From: Evansella cellulosilytica DSM 2522
Lineage (GTDB): Bacteria; Bacillota; Bacilli; Bacillales; Salisediminibacteriaceae
Length of the DNA stretch: 64,000 nt
Direction: 5' to 3'
Assembly (NCBI RefSeq): GCF_000177235.2
Contig: NC_014829.1
Span: forward strand, 1-64,000
This document shows positions 1 through 11,896 of the stretch, one piece after another (position 1 is the first letter of the stretch; each line of letters starts with the position of its first letter). Both the position numbers and the translations under genes were made by a program. Below the pieces are notes generated by a model. That model searched no databases. It had not been told where the DNA came from and saw only the letters and a list, made by a program, of their open reading frames with translations.

Positions 1-28
1 TTTTTTATATTTATACATCTATATTCAG

Positions 29-97
29 TGCGTTAAACAAAACTTATACACGTTGCATATTTAGTAAAGTTTTGTAAATTAAACGTGCTTTAACGCA
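29..97. promoter_or_regulatory. dnaA upstream region with inverted repeat and near-consensus DnaA box
   Basis: An 8-bp perfect inverted repeat, TGCGTTAA (29-36) and TTAACGCA (90-97), encloses a near-consensus DnaA box TTATACACG (44-52, two mismatches to TTATCCACA). The position just before dnaA matches the upstream part of a Bacillus bipartite origin, and the boxes could serve dnaA autoregulation (inference). More boxes may lie beyond the window start. The dnaA ribosome binding site AAAGGAGG lies at about 122-129. Confidence 0.45.
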
Positions 98-138
98 GTT
101 AAAGAAAAAATATAATTTCGTAAAGGAGGGTTAATAGC

Positions 139-1494
139 TTGGAAAACTTAAACGACCTTTGGGATCAAGCACTAAAGAAAATAGAAGAAAAAGTTAGTAA
201 ACCAAGTTTTGATACATGGTTTAAATTTACAAAGGCTGATTCCATTGATCAGAGTACGAATACGATAACAGTCATTGCTCCAAACGAATTTGCTCGTGAT
301 TGGTTAGAAAATCGTTATTTTGCAATTATTACAGAAACGTTAAATGAATTGACTGGTGCTGAATTAGAAGCTCGCTTCATTCTTCCTAAAGAAGATAAAA
401 ATGATGATATTGAATTACTAGAAAAAGTAAAATCCCCTAGTAAAGCACCTGTTACTACAAATGATGAAAAACCTAAGCATATGCTTAACCCTAAATATAC
501 GTTTGATACATTTGTAATCGGTAGTGGCAACCGTTTTGCACATGCAGCTTCTTTAGCGGTTGCAGAAGCACCTGCTAAAGCTTATAACCCGTTATTTATT
601 TACGGAGGCGTTGGACTAGGCAAAACCCATTTGATGCACGCTATTGGTCATTACGTTATCGATCATAAGCCAAATGCAAAAGTTGTTTATTTATCTTCTG
701 AAAAATTTACTAATGAATTCATCAATTCTATTCGTGACAACAAAGCAGTCAATTTTAGAAATAAATATCGTAATGTTGATGTACTTTTAATTGATGATAT
801 TCAATTTCTTGCTGGAAAAGAACAGACACAAGAAGAATTTTTCCATACTTTTAATGCACTTCATGAAGAAAGAAAGCAAATTGTGATATCTAGTGATCGT
901 CCACCTAAAGAAATTCCAACTTTAGAGGACCGTTTGCGTTCTCGATTTGAATGGGGCTTAATTACTGACATTACTCCTCCAGATCTTGAAACGAGAATTG
1001 CTATTTTAAGAAAGAAAGCAAAGGCTGAAAATCTCGACATACCAAATGAAGTCATGCTTTATATTGCGAATCAAATCGATACTAATATTCGTGAGTTAGA
1101 GGGAGCTTTAATAAGGGTGGTCGCCTACTCTTCCTTAATTAATCAAGATATGAATGCTGATTTAGCTGCTGTTGCATTAAAGGATATTATCCCGAATGCG
1201 AAGCCTAAAACAATTACAATCAAGGACATTCAAAAAACAGTCGCGGAGACATTCCAGATTCGAGTGGAAGAATTAAAAGCGAAGAAAAGAACAAAAAACG
1301 TTGCATACCCTAGACAAATTGCTATGTACTTGTCCCGTGAACTTACTGATAATTCGTTACCAAAAATAGGTACTGAATTTGGTGGAAGAGATCATACAAC
1401 AGTCATTCATGCTCATGAAAAAATAACAAAATTATTTTCTACTGATTCTGATTTACAGAAACAAATACAAGAAATTAAAGATCAGCTGAAATAA
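139..1494 (+). CDS. dnaA: Chromosomal replication initiator protein DnaA
   Basis: 451 aa, the usual Bacillus length. Residues 1-80 form the DnaB/loader interaction domain I. A short variable linker (about 85-115) follows, then the AAA+ domain with Walker [10 protein letters not shown] (156-164) and Walker B LLIDDIQF. The C-terminal domain IV carries the DnaA signature [15 protein letters not shown], which reads DnaA boxes. The start is TTG at 139, chosen because AAAGGAGG lies at a good distance and the N-terminus [10 protein letters not shown] matches the family. It binds the boxes in the dnaA-dnaN gap and opens the AT-rich DNA there. First gene of the conserved dnaA-dnaN pair. Confidence 0.99.
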   Translation: MENLNDLWDQALKKIEEKVSKPSFDTWFKFTKADSIDQSTNTITVIAPNEFARDWLENRYFAIITETLNELTGAELEARFILPKEDKNDDIELLEKVKSPSKAPVTTNDEKPKHMLNPKYTFDTFVIGSGNRFAHAASLAVAEAPAKAYNPLFIYGGVGLGKTHLMHAIGHYVIDHKPNAKVVYLSSEKFTNEFINSIRDNKAVNFRNKYRNVDVLLIDDIQFLAGKEQTQEEFFHTFNALHEERKQIVISSDRPPKEIPTLEDRLRSRFEWGLITDITPPDLETRIAILRKKAKAENLDIPNEVMLYIANQIDTNIRELEGALIRVVAYSSLINQDMNADLAAVALKDIIPNAKPKTITIKDIQKTVAETFQIRVEELKAKKRTKNVAYPRQIAMYLSRELTDNSLPKIGTEFGGRDHTTVIHAHEKITKLFSTDSDLQKQIQEIKDQLK

Positions 1495-1500
1495 TGGAAT

Positions 1501-1665
1501 GTGATTACTGTGAATAACTGGTACGCACTTATCAACACATTATCCACATGTGAATAACTATGATACCATTGAGGTGGCGATATATTATCCACATGTTAAC
1601 AAGCTATATTACTATTACTTCTATATTTTATAAATAAAAATAATATATTATGACTATCTTTTTTA
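1501..1665. other. oriC: oriC core: DnaA-box cluster, DnaA-trio-like tract and AT-rich unwinding element
   Basis: Perfect DnaA boxes TTATCCACA lie at 1540-1548 and 1585-1593. Near-consensus boxes are TTATCAACA at 1529-1537 and the reverse TGTGAATAA at 1509-1517 and 1549-1557. After the last box a trinucleotide-like tract (1604-1624, containing ACTATTACTTCTAT) closely resembles the DnaA-trio element of B. subtilis. An almost pure A/T stretch of about 35 bp (1620-1655) follows as the likely unwinding element. The order box cluster, trios, A/T tract is that of the basal unwinding system in Bacillus. Its location between dnaA and dnaN supports the call. Confidence 0.9.
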
Positions 1666-1868
1666 CTTTTAGAAATTAAATAAAACGTAAGAAAAAACTT
1701 CACGAATCTGTTATTAATATTTTTTTCTTTAAAGCGTTGAAATTTTACCGTATCTGATAAAGTACTAGCTAGTACACACGGTGGAAAAATCCCAATGCCA
1801 AGTTTTATACATTCTTAATCTAAAAAAAAATAGCTGTTCATAAATATATGAAAGTGAGGAAATTTTAA

Positions 1869-3011
1869 ATGAAATTTTCGATTAACCGTGATCAATTTGT
1901 TCAAAGTGTACAACATGTATCAAAAGCCATTTCACCAAGAACAACCATTCCTGTTTTAACTGGGATAAAAATCGAAGCTTCTTTTGATGGGGTTACATTA
2001 ACAGGAAGTGATTCCGATATTTCAATAGAGTCATTTATTCCTTTGGAAGATGAAGAAATACAAAATGTAGAATTAGAGCAACCAGGGAGTATCGTATTAC
2101 CAGCACGATTTTTTGCAGAAATAGTAAAAAAATTACCTGAGGATACGATTGAGCTATCTGTTTCTGAGCAATTTGTGACAACATTAAAGTCTGGTTCTTC
2201 TGTTTTCAATCTTAACGGTTTAGATCCAAATGAATACCCTCGTCTCCCTGAAATTGAGGAAGACAATGTTTTTAAATTAAAAACTGATTTACTAAAAAAT
2301 ATTATTAGACAAACAGTATTTGCAGTTTCCACTGTAGAAACAAGACCTATTTTAACAGGGGTACATTGGGCTATTGAAGAAGGAACATTAGCATGTACAG
2401 CTACTGATAGTCATCGTTTAGCGATGAGAAATGCGAAAGCAGAAACGAATACAAATGATCTATCATTTTCTAACGTTGTTATTCCAGGAAAAAGCTTAAA
2501 TGAGTTAAGTAAAATTCTTGACGATAACGAAGAATGGGTGGATATCATTGTTACAGAAAATCAAATTTTATTTAAAGCAAAGAACTTACTCTTTTTCTCA
2601 AGATTATTAGATGGTAATTATCCTGCCACGAACAATATGATTCCAACTAATTCTAAAACGAACGTGAAGCTTGAGACGAAAAAGTTTATGCAAGCGATAG
2701 AAAGAGCCCTTCTATTATCAAGAGATGGGAAAAATAATGTCGTTAATTTAAAAACATTAAGTAATACACATCTAGAAATCACTTCTGTCACTCCTGAAGT
2801 AGGTAAAGTTACAGAAGATGTCGCTACTCTCGACTTTAATGGAGAAGAACTCCGTATTTCTTTTAATGGGAAAAATATTATTGACGCATTAAGAGTGATT
2901 GATTCTACAGAAGTGACTATTGATTTTACAGGAGCTATGAGTCCATTTGTAATTAAGCCTACAGAACACGAAAATATGCTCCATCTATTCTCACCAGTTA
3001 GAACTTATTGA
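1869..3011 (+). CDS. dnaN: DNA polymerase III beta subunit (sliding clamp)
   Basis: 380 aa, against about 378 in B. subtilis. Three repeated clamp domains of roughly 125 residues each form half of the ring that tethers polymerase to DNA. The C-terminus ends in the family-typical SPFVIKP...HLFSPVRTY segment, which belongs to the partner-binding pocket. The ATG start follows GTGAGGA with normal spacing. It lies 374 bp after dnaA across the origin and is followed by a hairpin, so dnaN may be partly uncoupled from rlbA-recF. Confidence 0.99.
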   Translation: MKFSINRDQFVQSVQHVSKAISPRTTIPVLTGIKIEASFDGVTLTGSDSDISIESFIPLEDEEIQNVELEQPGSIVLPARFFAEIVKKLPEDTIELSVSEQFVTTLKSGSSVFNLNGLDPNEYPRLPEIEEDNVFKLKTDLLKNIIRQTVFAVSTVETRPILTGVHWAIEEGTLACTATDSHRLAMRNAKAETNTNDLSFSNVVIPGKSLNELSKILDDNEEWVDIIVTENQILFKAKNLLFFSRLLDGNYPATNNMIPTNSKTNVKLETKKFMQAIERALLLSRDGKNNVVNLKTLSNTHLEITSVTPEVGKVTEDVATLDFNGEELRISFNGKNIIDALRVIDSTEVTIDFTGAMSPFVIKPTEHENMLHLFSPVRTY

Positions 3012-3038
3012 TCACTTTTTGTGACCCATTGTTAATAC

Positions 3039-3070
3039 TACTACCGAGGGATTTTTCCTCGGTAGTATTT
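3039..3070 (+). terminator. Hairpin terminator after dnaN
   Basis: Arms TACTACCGAGG (3039-3049) and CCTCGGTAGTA (3057-3067) form an 11-bp stem with a 7-nt loop. Only a short T run follows, so termination may be partial. Confidence 0.55.
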
Positions 3071-3130
3071 GCCTTAATAAATAGAATCCTAAACCTTTTT
3101 TTGTATATGTTGTCATCTTTTTAAGCGCGA

Positions 3131-3160
3131 TTGGCTTATTTTAAGAACTTTTAGTACAAT
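3131..3160 (+). promoter_or_regulatory. Possible SigA promoter for rlbA-recF-remB
   Basis: TTGGCT (3131-3136), an 18-bp spacer and TACAAT (3155-3160). It lies about 55 bp before rlbA and after the dnaN hairpin. The -35 matches only in its TTG part. Confidence 0.35.
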
Positions 3161-3216
3161 AAAGGGTGAGGTATTTTTGTCGTGTCAAAATTGCTTTTAA
3201 TTAAACGGAAGCGAGC

Positions 3217-3447
3217 GTGGAAAATTTGGAACAAAAAGTAACGATCCATGATGATTACATTACTTTAGGTCAACTTTTAAAAGAAGTAGGTCTAATTAGC
3301 ACTGGTGGTCAAGCGAAATGGTTTTTACAAGATACACTAGTAGTCGTAAACGAGGAGAATGAAAATCGTCGAGGAAAAAAGTTGTATGCTGGGGACGTTA
3401 TTGTTATCGATGACTTTGGATCTATTTTAATCGAGAAGGAATCGTAA
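3217..3447 (+). CDS. rlbA: S4-domain protein RlbA (YaaA family)
   Basis: 76 aa, small S4-type RNA-binding protein. The segment LGQLLKEVGLISTGGQAKWFLQD plus VNEENENRRGKKLYAGDVI is the S4 fold, as in YaaA of B. subtilis (71 aa). The start is GTG at 3217; the ribosome site is weak. It sits between dnaN and recF, which start-to-stop lie only 3 bp apart, so it is probably co-transcribed and translationally coupled with recF. The family is linked to ribosome assembly; the exact role is not visible from sequence. Confidence 0.92.
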   Translation: MENLEQKVTIHDDYITLGQLLKEVGLISTGGQAKWFLQDTLVVVNEENENRRGKKLYAGDVIVIDDFGSILIEKES

Positions 3448-3450
3448 ACG

Positions 3451-4572
3451 TTGTATATAAAGCAAATAACGATTAGAGATTATCGAAACTATGACCACTT
3501 AACGCTCCCATTTAATAATAAAATTAATGTGATCATTGGAGAAAATGCACAAGGAAAAACAAATTTAATGGAATCCATATACGTTCTTGCAATGGCTAAA
3601 TCACATCGTACGACAAAGGATAAAGAGCTCATTAGATGGGATCAACCTTTTGCTAAAGTCGAAGGTCAGATAAATAATAAAAATGGTCCTTTACAGATGG
3701 AAGTGATATTTTCAACTAAAGGTAAAAAAGTAAAGATCAACCATTTGGAGAAAAAAAGACTAAGTGAATATATTGGTTCGTGTAACATTGTTATGTTTGC
3801 GCCTGAAGATCTATCACTAGTAAAAGGTAGTCCACAAATTCGACGACGCTTTTTAGATATGGAAATGGGACAAATACACCCTGTTTATTTATATTATTTA
3901 TCGCAATATCATAAACAGCTCAAACAAAGAAACCAATGGCTTAAAGATGTATTACAAAAAAAACAAAAGCCTGACGCAACGATGTTGGACGTCATGACAG
4001 ACCAGCTGATTATTTCTGCTGGTCATGTAATTGAAAAAAGGTATGATTTTATAAAAAAATTACAAAAATGGGCAGCACCTATACATCATGATATAAGTCG
4101 TGGTCTAGAAAGCCTAGAGATTAACTATGTTCCCTCAATTAACGTATCAGAAGACATGGACTTGTCGACACTGTTAACAGTACTAAAAGAGGAGTTCGAT
4201 AGGTTAAAGGATAATGAATTACGACGTGGTATCACTTTAATTGGACCTCACCGTGATGATTTGCAGTTTTTAGTAAACGGAAGAGATATTCAAACATTTG
4301 GTTCACAAGGTCAGCAGCGAACAACAGCACTTTCTGTTAAATTAGCAGAGCTTGAACTAATCCATGAAAAAGTAGGAGAATATCCGATCTTACTATTGGA
4401 TGATGTACTTTCAGAGCTAGATGATCACCGGCAGTCCCATTTACTTAATACAATTCAAGGTAAAGTACAAACATTTGTAACCACGACTAGTGTAGATGGA
4501 ATTGAACATGCTACACTCCGTAATGCTGACATGTTCTATGTACAAGAAGGAAAGATTGAAGTAAAAAAATGA
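3451..4572 (+). CDS. recF: DNA replication and repair protein RecF
   Basis: 373 aa, SMC-like ATPase that helps load RecA at gaps. Walker A is GENAQGKT (30-37); the ABC-type signature region reads FGSQGQQRT, and Walker B is [12 protein letters not shown] near the C-terminus. The start is TTG at 3451 with GAGAAGGA upstream inside the end of rlbA. It is followed immediately by remB, whose ribosome site overlaps the recF stop codon. Confidence 0.98.
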   Translation: MYIKQITIRDYRNYDHLTLPFNNKINVIIGENAQGKTNLMESIYVLAMAKSHRTTKDKELIRWDQPFAKVEGQINNKNGPLQMEVIFSTKGKKVKINHLEKKRLSEYIGSCNIVMFAPEDLSLVKGSPQIRRRFLDMEMGQIHPVYLYYLSQYHKQLKQRNQWLKDVLQKKQKPDATMLDVMTDQLIISAGHVIEKRYDFIKKLQKWAAPIHHDISRGLESLEINYVPSINVSEDMDLSTLLTVLKEEFDRLKDNELRRGITLIGPHRDDLQFLVNGRDIQTFGSQGQQRTTALSVKLAELELIHEKVGEYPILLLDDVLSELDDHRQSHLLNTIQGKVQTFVTTTSVDGIEHATLRNADMFYVQEGKIEVKK

Positions 4573-4582
4573 GGTGACTGTA

Positions 4583-4852
4583 ATGTTCATACACTTAGGT
4601 GCAGATATGGTAATAAGAGCAAATAAAATTATTGCTATATTAGATCATCAATCTAAAGATTTATCCCAAGATAATTTAGATTTTATTGATTATCAGATAA
4701 AAAATAAAAAGACGGTAGCTATTACAGATGATGACAATCCTAAATCTATCGTTGTTACGGATAAAGAAGTTTATTTATCCCCTATATCCTCTCAAACACT
4801 GAAAAGACGTGCAGAGACGGTTACAATTCTTGATGAAGAAGAAATGATGTAG
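4583..4852 (+). CDS. remB: Extracellular matrix/biofilm regulator RemB (YaaB, DUF370)
   Basis: 89 aa from ATG 4583. A GTG nine bases upstream overlaps the Shine-Dalgarno GAGGTG, so the ATG is preferred. The sequence begins MFIHLGADMVIRANKIIAIL and contains the DUF370 core with SPISSQTLKRRAE near the end. In B. subtilis the paralogue RemA activates matrix operons and RemB has a related role; transfer of that role is by family. It lies between recF and gyrB as in other Bacilli. Confidence 0.9.
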   Translation: MFIHLGADMVIRANKIIAILDHQSKDLSQDNLDFIDYQIKNKKTVAITDDDNPKSIVVTDKEVYLSPISSQTLKRRAETVTILDEEEMM

Positions 4853-4947
4853 TTATTATTCTTTTGTTTTAAAACTTTTAATCAACATTACTTTAAAATA
4901 GATATTAAATCGTTGCAGTTAAATGGCTACTGTACGGAAAAGTGTAG

Positions 4948-6870
<1,923 letters not shown>

Positions 6871-6928
6871 TCACTCGATGCGTTTATCATAAACATCCTC
6901 ATATCGTTACATTTCGATTGAGATAAAC

Positions 6929-6965
6929 ATCAAGGCCATGCAGCAATAGGGCTGCATGGTTGATG
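6929..6965 (+). other. Long hairpin between gyrB and gyrA
   Basis: CATCAA-GG-CCATGCAGC (6929-6944) pairs with GCTGCATGG-TTGATG (6951-6965), giving 15 paired bases with a 2-nt bulge. No T run follows, so it is not a standard terminator. It may be an attenuator or an mRNA-stability element between the two gyrase genes. Confidence 0.6.
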
Positions 6966-6986
6966 TACGTTTATGTAGGGTATAAT
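6960..6986 (+). promoter_or_regulatory. Possible gyrA promoter
   Basis: A perfect TATAAT lies at 6981-6986, 57 bp before the gyrA start. The best -35 candidate is TTGATG (6960-6965) with a short 15-bp spacer, overlapping the hairpin arm. Confidence 0.4.
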
Positions 6987-7043
6987 GAATAATAGAATGG
7001 AAAAGAAAGTTCGTTTTGTAAATAGGTGAACGGAGGTACTAGA

Positions 7044-9575
7044 ATGTCGGAACAAGATCAATCAAGAGTCAAAGAAATTAATATCAGTCAGGAAATGAAA
7101 ACATCCTTCATGGACTATGCGATGAGTGTTATCGTAAGCCGTGCATTACCTGATGTTCGAGATGGATTAAAGCCAGTTCACCGTCGAATACTATATGCGA
7201 TGAATGAGTTAGGAATGACTTCAGATAAAGCTTATAAGAAGTCCGCACGTATTGTAGGGGAAGTAATTGGTAAATACCATCCACATGGTGACTCTGCAGT
7301 TTATGAAACTATGGTAAGAATGGCACAAGATTTTAGTTATCGATATATGCTTGTTGATGGGCATGGAAACTTTGGTTCTGTCGATGGTGATGCAGCCGCA
7401 GCGATGCGTTATACAGAAGCAAGGATGTCCAAAATATCTATGGAGCTTGTTCGAGATATTAATAAAGATACGATAGATTATCAAGAAAACTATGATGGTT
7501 CTGAGACAGAGCCAATTGTTCTCCCAGCACGCTTTCCTAATTTACTAGTGAATGGAACGTCTGGAATTGCGGTTGGAATGGCTACTAATATTCCGCCTCA
7601 TAACTTAGGCGAAGTCATTGATGGAGTACTTGCGTTAAGTGAAAACCCTACGATCACTAGCACAGAGCTTATGGAATATATTCCAGGGCCAGACTTTCCG
7701 ACGGGAGCGGAAATTGTAGGTGTCTCGGGTATTCGTCGTGCCTATGAAACAGGAAAAGGTTCTATTACTATTCGAGCAAAAGCTGAGATTGAAGACAATA
7801 ATGGTAAACCGAGAATCATTGTTACAGAGATTCCTTACCAAGTTAATAAAGCTCGTTTAATTGAAAAAATTGCTGAACTAGTAAGAGATAAAAAGCTAGA
7901 TGGAATTACAGATTTACGCGACGAGTCCGACAGAACAGGAATGCGAATTGTTATAGAGCTTCGTAGAGATGTGAATGCAAATGTTTTGTTAAATAATTTG
8001 TATAAGCAAACAGCACTACAATCGAGCTTTGGTATTAACATGCTTGCCCTCGTTGATGGAAGACCTAAAGTATTATCTATAAAAGAAGTACTCTACCACT
8101 ACCTCGAGCACCAACGAGTAGTCATTCGTCGACGTACTGAATTCGAATTAAAGAAGGCAGAAGCAAGAGCACATATTTTAGAAGGATTGCGTATTGCGCT
8201 TGACCATATTGATGAAATTATTGCATTAATTAGAGGCTCTCAAACAACAGAAATTGCTAGACAAGGGTTAATGGAAAACTTCTCTTTAAGTCATGACCAA
8301 GCCCAAGCAATTTTAGACATGCGACTTCAACGCTTAACGGGCTTAGAGCGCGATAAAATTGAAGCAGAATATCAAGAGCTTGTGGAAAAAATTAAAGAAC
8401 TAAAGGCTATTTTAGCTGATGACGAAAAAGTACTTGCAATCATTCGTGAAGAATTAACAGATATTCGTGACCGCTATAACGATGAAAGAAGAACGATCAT
8501 TACGTTTGGTGAAGATAGTATGGAAGACGAAGATCTCATTCCACGCCAAAATGTCGTTATTACCCTTTCACATAACGGTTACATTAAACGAATTCCACTT
8601 TCTACTTATCGAAGCCAAAAACGTGGTGGACGTGGTGTCCAAGGAATGGGAACACATGATGATGATTTTGTACAACATCTATTCATAACAAATTCCCATG
8701 ACCACTTACTTTTCTTTACAAACAAAGGGAAAGTATATCGATTAAAAGGCTATGAAATACCGTCATTTAATAGAACAGCTAAAGGAATTCCTATCATCAA
8801 TTTATTACAAATCGAAAAAGATGAGTATGTAAGTACGGTTATTCCAGTTGATGAGTTTGATGAAGAAAGATATTTATTCTTTATGACGAAAGACGGTATC
8901 GCAAAGCGTACTGCATTAAAAGTCTTTTCTAACATTCGTCGAGGTGGTTTGTTTGCGATCAACCTCCGTGAAGGCGATGCACTACACGGTGTTAGATTAA
9001 CAGATGGTACTAAAGAAATTATCGCGGGAACAAGAAAAGGGATGTCTATTCGTTTCCACGAAAATGATGTCCGTTTAATGGGACGTACTGCAACCGGAGT
9101 AAAAGGTGTAACACTGCAGGAAAATGATCAAGTAGTTGGTATGGACACAATTGAAGAAGACCAGGCTGTATTAATTGTTACCGAAAAAGGGTTTGGAAAG
9201 CGTACACCAGTGAGTGAGTACCGCATTCAAACACGTGGAGGTAAAGGGATTAAAACATGCAATATTACCGATAAAAATGGTCCGTTAATTTCATTGAAAG
9301 TCGTTTCCGATGATCATGATTTAATGATTATTACAAACTCTGGTGTTATTATTAGAATGCACGTTGAGGAAATATCAACGACTGGACGTAATACACAAGG
9401 AGTTCGTCTCATCCGTGTTGGTGATGAAGAACACGTTTCAACCGTTGCACGTGTAAACATTGATGATGATGAGGAAATAATAGATGAGCAAGAAGAATCA
9501 ATGGAAGACAGTGACTTAAATAATAGTGAAGAAAACGAAGTAGCAGAAGCGGATGTAAATAAAGAAGAAGAGTAA
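7044..9575 (+). CDS. gyrA: DNA gyrase subunit A
   Basis: 843 aa from ATG 7044, which follows CGGAGGT at 7 bases; an in-frame upstream start at 7026 lacks this. The catalytic tyrosine is Tyr123 in AMRYTEARM. The quinolone-determining region has Ser84 and Glu88 (HGDSAVYE), the usual susceptible-type residues. The C-terminal beta-pinwheel contains the GyrA box QRGGRG(V)QG. The last 40 residues are a strongly acidic tail. Partner of GyrB in supercoiling. Confidence 0.98.
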   Translation: MSEQDQSRVKEINISQEMKTSFMDYAMSVIVSRALPDVRDGLKPVHRRILYAMNELGMTSDKAYKKSARIVGEVIGKYHPHGDSAVYETMVRMAQDFSYRYMLVDGHGNFGSVDGDAAAAMRYTEARMSKISMELVRDINKDTIDYQENYDGSETEPIVLPARFPNLLVNGTSGIAVGMATNIPPHNLGEVIDGVLALSENPTITSTELMEYIPGPDFPTGAEIVGVSGIRRAYETGKGSITIRAKAEIEDNNGKPRIIVTEIPYQVNKARLIEKIAELVRDKKLDGITDLRDESDRTGMRIVIELRRDVNANVLLNNLYKQTALQSSFGINMLALVDGRPKVLSIKEVLYHYLEHQRVVIRRRTEFELKKAEARAHILEGLRIALDHIDEIIALIRGSQTTEIARQGLMENFSLSHDQAQAILDMRLQRLTGLERDKIEAEYQELVEKIKELKAILADDEKVLAIIREELTDIRDRYNDERRTIITFGEDSMEDEDLIPRQNVVITLSHNGYIKRIPLSTYRSQKRGGRGVQGMGTHDDDFVQHLFITNSHDHLLFFTNKGKVYRLKGYEIPSFNRTAKGIPIINLLQIEKDEYVSTVIPVDEFDEERYLFFMTKDGIAKRTALKVFSNIRRGGLFAINLREGDALHGVRLTDGTKEIIAGTRKGMSIRFHENDVRLMGRTATGVKGVTLQENDQVVGMDTIEEDQAVLIVTEKGFGKRTPVSEYRIQTRGGKGIKTCNITDKNGPLISLKVVSDDHDLMIITNSGVIIRMHVEEISTTGRNTQGVRLIRVGDEEHVSTVARVNIDDDEEIIDEQEESMEDSDLNNSEENEVAEADVNKEEE

Positions 9576-9687
9576 TACTTCATTTTCTAGTGTTGTATTG
9601 AAATGGTGTCTCTCTTTCACTTATTTAGCTCTCTCCGTACATCAAACGGAGCATTGTCATTAAAAAATTTTAGCATAGCTTCATTTT

Positions 9688-9745
9688 AAAAAACTGTACG
9701 ATCATTATTAGAATTGTTTCTAATAATCGACCGTGCAGTTTTTTT
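9688..9745 (+). terminator. Strong terminator after gyrA
   Basis: A long stem pairs the segment starting AAAAAACTGTACGATC with one ending GTGCAGTTTTTTT. The inner part ATTATTAGAA/TTTCTAATAAT closes on a 3-nt loop, with two mismatches outside. The run of seven T supports intrinsic termination. Confidence 0.85.
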
Positions 9746-9818
9746 ATAGTATAAATCGCTATTTTTGGAAAATAATACTACTGTATTTTAAATTTCAAAT
9801 GTATTTGAGGTGTAGAAA

Positions 9819-11411
9819 TTGAGTAAAGAGACGAATGAACATACATCTGCTCAACATGATGAACTAACGAATCGGCAAGGTCATCCCGTAACAAACAATC
9901 AAAACGTCAGAACAGTTGGTAATCGCGGTCCAACAACATTAGAAAACTACGACTTTCTAGAAAAAATTAGTCATTTCGATCGAGAAAGAATTCCTGAACG
10001 CGTCGTCCATGCGAGAGGTGCAGGTGCACATGGTTATTTTGAAGCATATGGTACTGTAGGAGATGAGCCAATATCTAAATATACTAGAGCAAAGCTATTT
10101 CAAGAAAAAGGGAAACAAACGCCTGTTTTTGTGCGTTTCTCTTCTGTCGTTCACGGTGGTCACTCTCCAGAAACATTAAGAGACCCTAGAGGATTTGCAG
10201 TAAAATTTTATACAGAAGATGGAAACTGGGATTTAGTAGGGAATAATTTAAAGATCTTTTTTATTCGTGATCCTCTAAAATTTCCTGATTTAGTACATGC
10301 ATTTAAGCCTGACCCTGTAACAAATTTACAAGATGGAGAGAGAATTTTTGATTTTATATCGCAAACTCCGGAAGCCATGCATATGATTACTTTCCTTTTT
10401 TCACCATGGGGAATACCTGCAAACTATCGTCTCATGCAAGGATCAGGAGTGAATACATATAAATGGGTAAATGAGGAAGGCAAAGGACACTTAGTAAAAT
10501 ATCACTGGGAGCCAAAACAAGGTATAAAGAATTTAACACAAGATGAAGCGGAAAAAATACAAGGCAAGAACTTTAACCATGCAACACAAGATCTTTATGA
10601 AGCAATTGAAAATGGTGATTACCCTGAATGGGAATTATTTGTACAAATCATTAGTGATGATGAACATCCAGAATTGAATTATGATCCATTAGATCCAACA
10701 AAACTTTGGTACAAGGATGACATACCATGGCAGCCAGTAGGAAAAATGGTATTAAATAAAAATCCAGAAGACTATTTTGCCGAAGTTGAACAAGCTGCAT
10801 TTGGAACAGGAGTATTAGTGGATGGATTAGATTTTTCCGACGATAAATTGTTACAAGGGAGAACGTTCTCGTATTCAGATACACAACGTTATCGTGTTGG
10901 GACAAATTACTTGAAATTGCCAATTAATGCACCAAAAAAAGATGTTGCGACAAACCAACGTGGTGGTCAAATGGAATATGTAGTGGATAAAGGGAAGACG
11001 CAAAATCCACATGTTAACTATGAGCCTTCTATTATCGGCGGACTAAAAGAGGCAAATCAAAAAGGAAAAGAACATACTCCATATGTAGAAGGTGAACTAA
11101 AAAGAGAAACAATTGATCGCCAAAATAACTTTGAACAAGCTGGAGAAACATACCGTCGTCTATCCGATTGGGAGCGAGATGACTTAATAAAAAATCTAGT
11201 GACCACTTTAACCCCATGTCGTAAAGAAATTAAACAAACAATGATAGACATGTTTATGAAATGCGATAAAGAATATGGACAAAGAGTAGCAGATGGCATA
11301 AGTAAAATGGAAGATGAAAATACATCACATAGAAATCCGATTGGAAACGCGGAAGCGGATGAAGCGGTTGAACAAGCAGAAAAGCTTGGACATCCTTCTG
11401 ACCCTTATTAA
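9819..11411 (+). CDS. Monofunctional heme catalase
   Basis: 530 aa. Converts hydrogen peroxide to water and oxygen. Visible active-site elements are the distal His64 ([12 protein letters not shown]), the distal Asn in VGNN (142-143), and the proximal heme ligand Tyr352 in [12 protein letters not shown]. The core extends to about residue 390 and is followed by a helical tail of about 140 residues, so it is longer than typical small-subunit KatA (about 480) and nearer KatX/KatE-like length; no flavodoxin-like domain is present. No signal peptide, so cytosolic. Start TTG 9819 after TGAGGTG. Flanked by two terminators, hence monocistronic. Its place after gyrA is not part of the B. subtilis order. 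Confidence 0.95.
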   Translation: MSKETNEHTSAQHDELTNRQGHPVTNNQNVRTVGNRGPTTLENYDFLEKISHFDRERIPERVVHARGAGAHGYFEAYGTVGDEPISKYTRAKLFQEKGKQTPVFVRFSSVVHGGHSPETLRDPRGFAVKFYTEDGNWDLVGNNLKIFFIRDPLKFPDLVHAFKPDPVTNLQDGERIFDFISQTPEAMHMITFLFSPWGIPANYRLMQGSGVNTYKWVNEEGKGHLVKYHWEPKQGIKNLTQDEAEKIQGKNFNHATQDLYEAIENGDYPEWELFVQIISDDEHPELNYDPLDPTKLWYKDDIPWQPVGKMVLNKNPEDYFAEVEQAAFGTGVLVDGLDFSDDKLLQGRTFSYSDTQRYRVGTNYLKLPINAPKKDVATNQRGGQMEYVVDKGKTQNPHVNYEPSIIGGLKEANQKGKEHTPYVEGELKRETIDRQNNFEQAGETYRRLSDWERDDLIKNLVTTLTPCRKEIKQTMIDMFMKCDKEYGQRVADGISKMEDENTSHRNPIGNAEADEAVEQAEKLGHPSDPY

Positions 11412-11420
11412 GAAGAGTAT

Positions 11421-11469
11421 GAGGAAGGTAGAAAAGGAGCAATTCCTTTTTGTGCCTTCCTCTTTTTTT
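11421..11469 (+). terminator. Terminator after catalase gene
   Basis: Arms GAGGAAGG (11421-11428) and CCTTCCTC (11455-11462) enclose a further pairing AAAAGGAG/CTTTTT; seven T follow. Confidence 0.85.
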
Positions 11470-11896
11470 ATAGGATTTGTTAAAGATTATTTTCAAGAAA
11501 GATGCGAGCCGCCTTAGCTTGGGGCAGCTCACATCGGGAGAGGTCTCTGAAAAAATACAGAGCAACTTTTCCACTTAAAAGCCTACTTTAATTGGATTAA
11601 TTATCGTTTACGCTCGGCAAAAGTAGTGATTTACAGGGGCTTTTATTAACTTATATGAAACCGTCTTATTAATTATTTTCAGGGAATATATTTTCTGATG
11701 AACGAATCTCTTAACGTTGTAATTTATAAAAACTCAAAAAATATAAAAAGATGAAATTATATTCGGTTGAACATTATGTTAAACTTTATATAAAGTATAT
11801 TTGACTTAATTTGACATAATAGCTTAAGATTTTTATACATAAATAAGGATAATAGATAAAATAGCAAAAGCTTAAAGGTCTAAGGGGAGAATAGTA
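11470..11896. other. Gene-free gap before the HD-GYP gene, with a short dispersed motif
   Basis: No gene is seen. The segment 11549-11570 (GAAAAAATACAGAGCAACTT plus TT) matches a hairpin element at 45855-45876 with two differences, suggesting a degenerate copy of a dispersed repeat. The last 150 bp are A/T-rich and should hold the promoter of the next gene; no clear -35/-10 pair stands out. Confidence 0.4.

Noticed and set aside
9703-9726. PerR or Fur box before the catalase gene (ATTATTAGAA-TTG-TTTCTAATAAT)
   Set aside because: The symmetry is fully explained by the inner part of the gyrA terminator stem, and it does not fit the 7-1-7 PerR pattern well.
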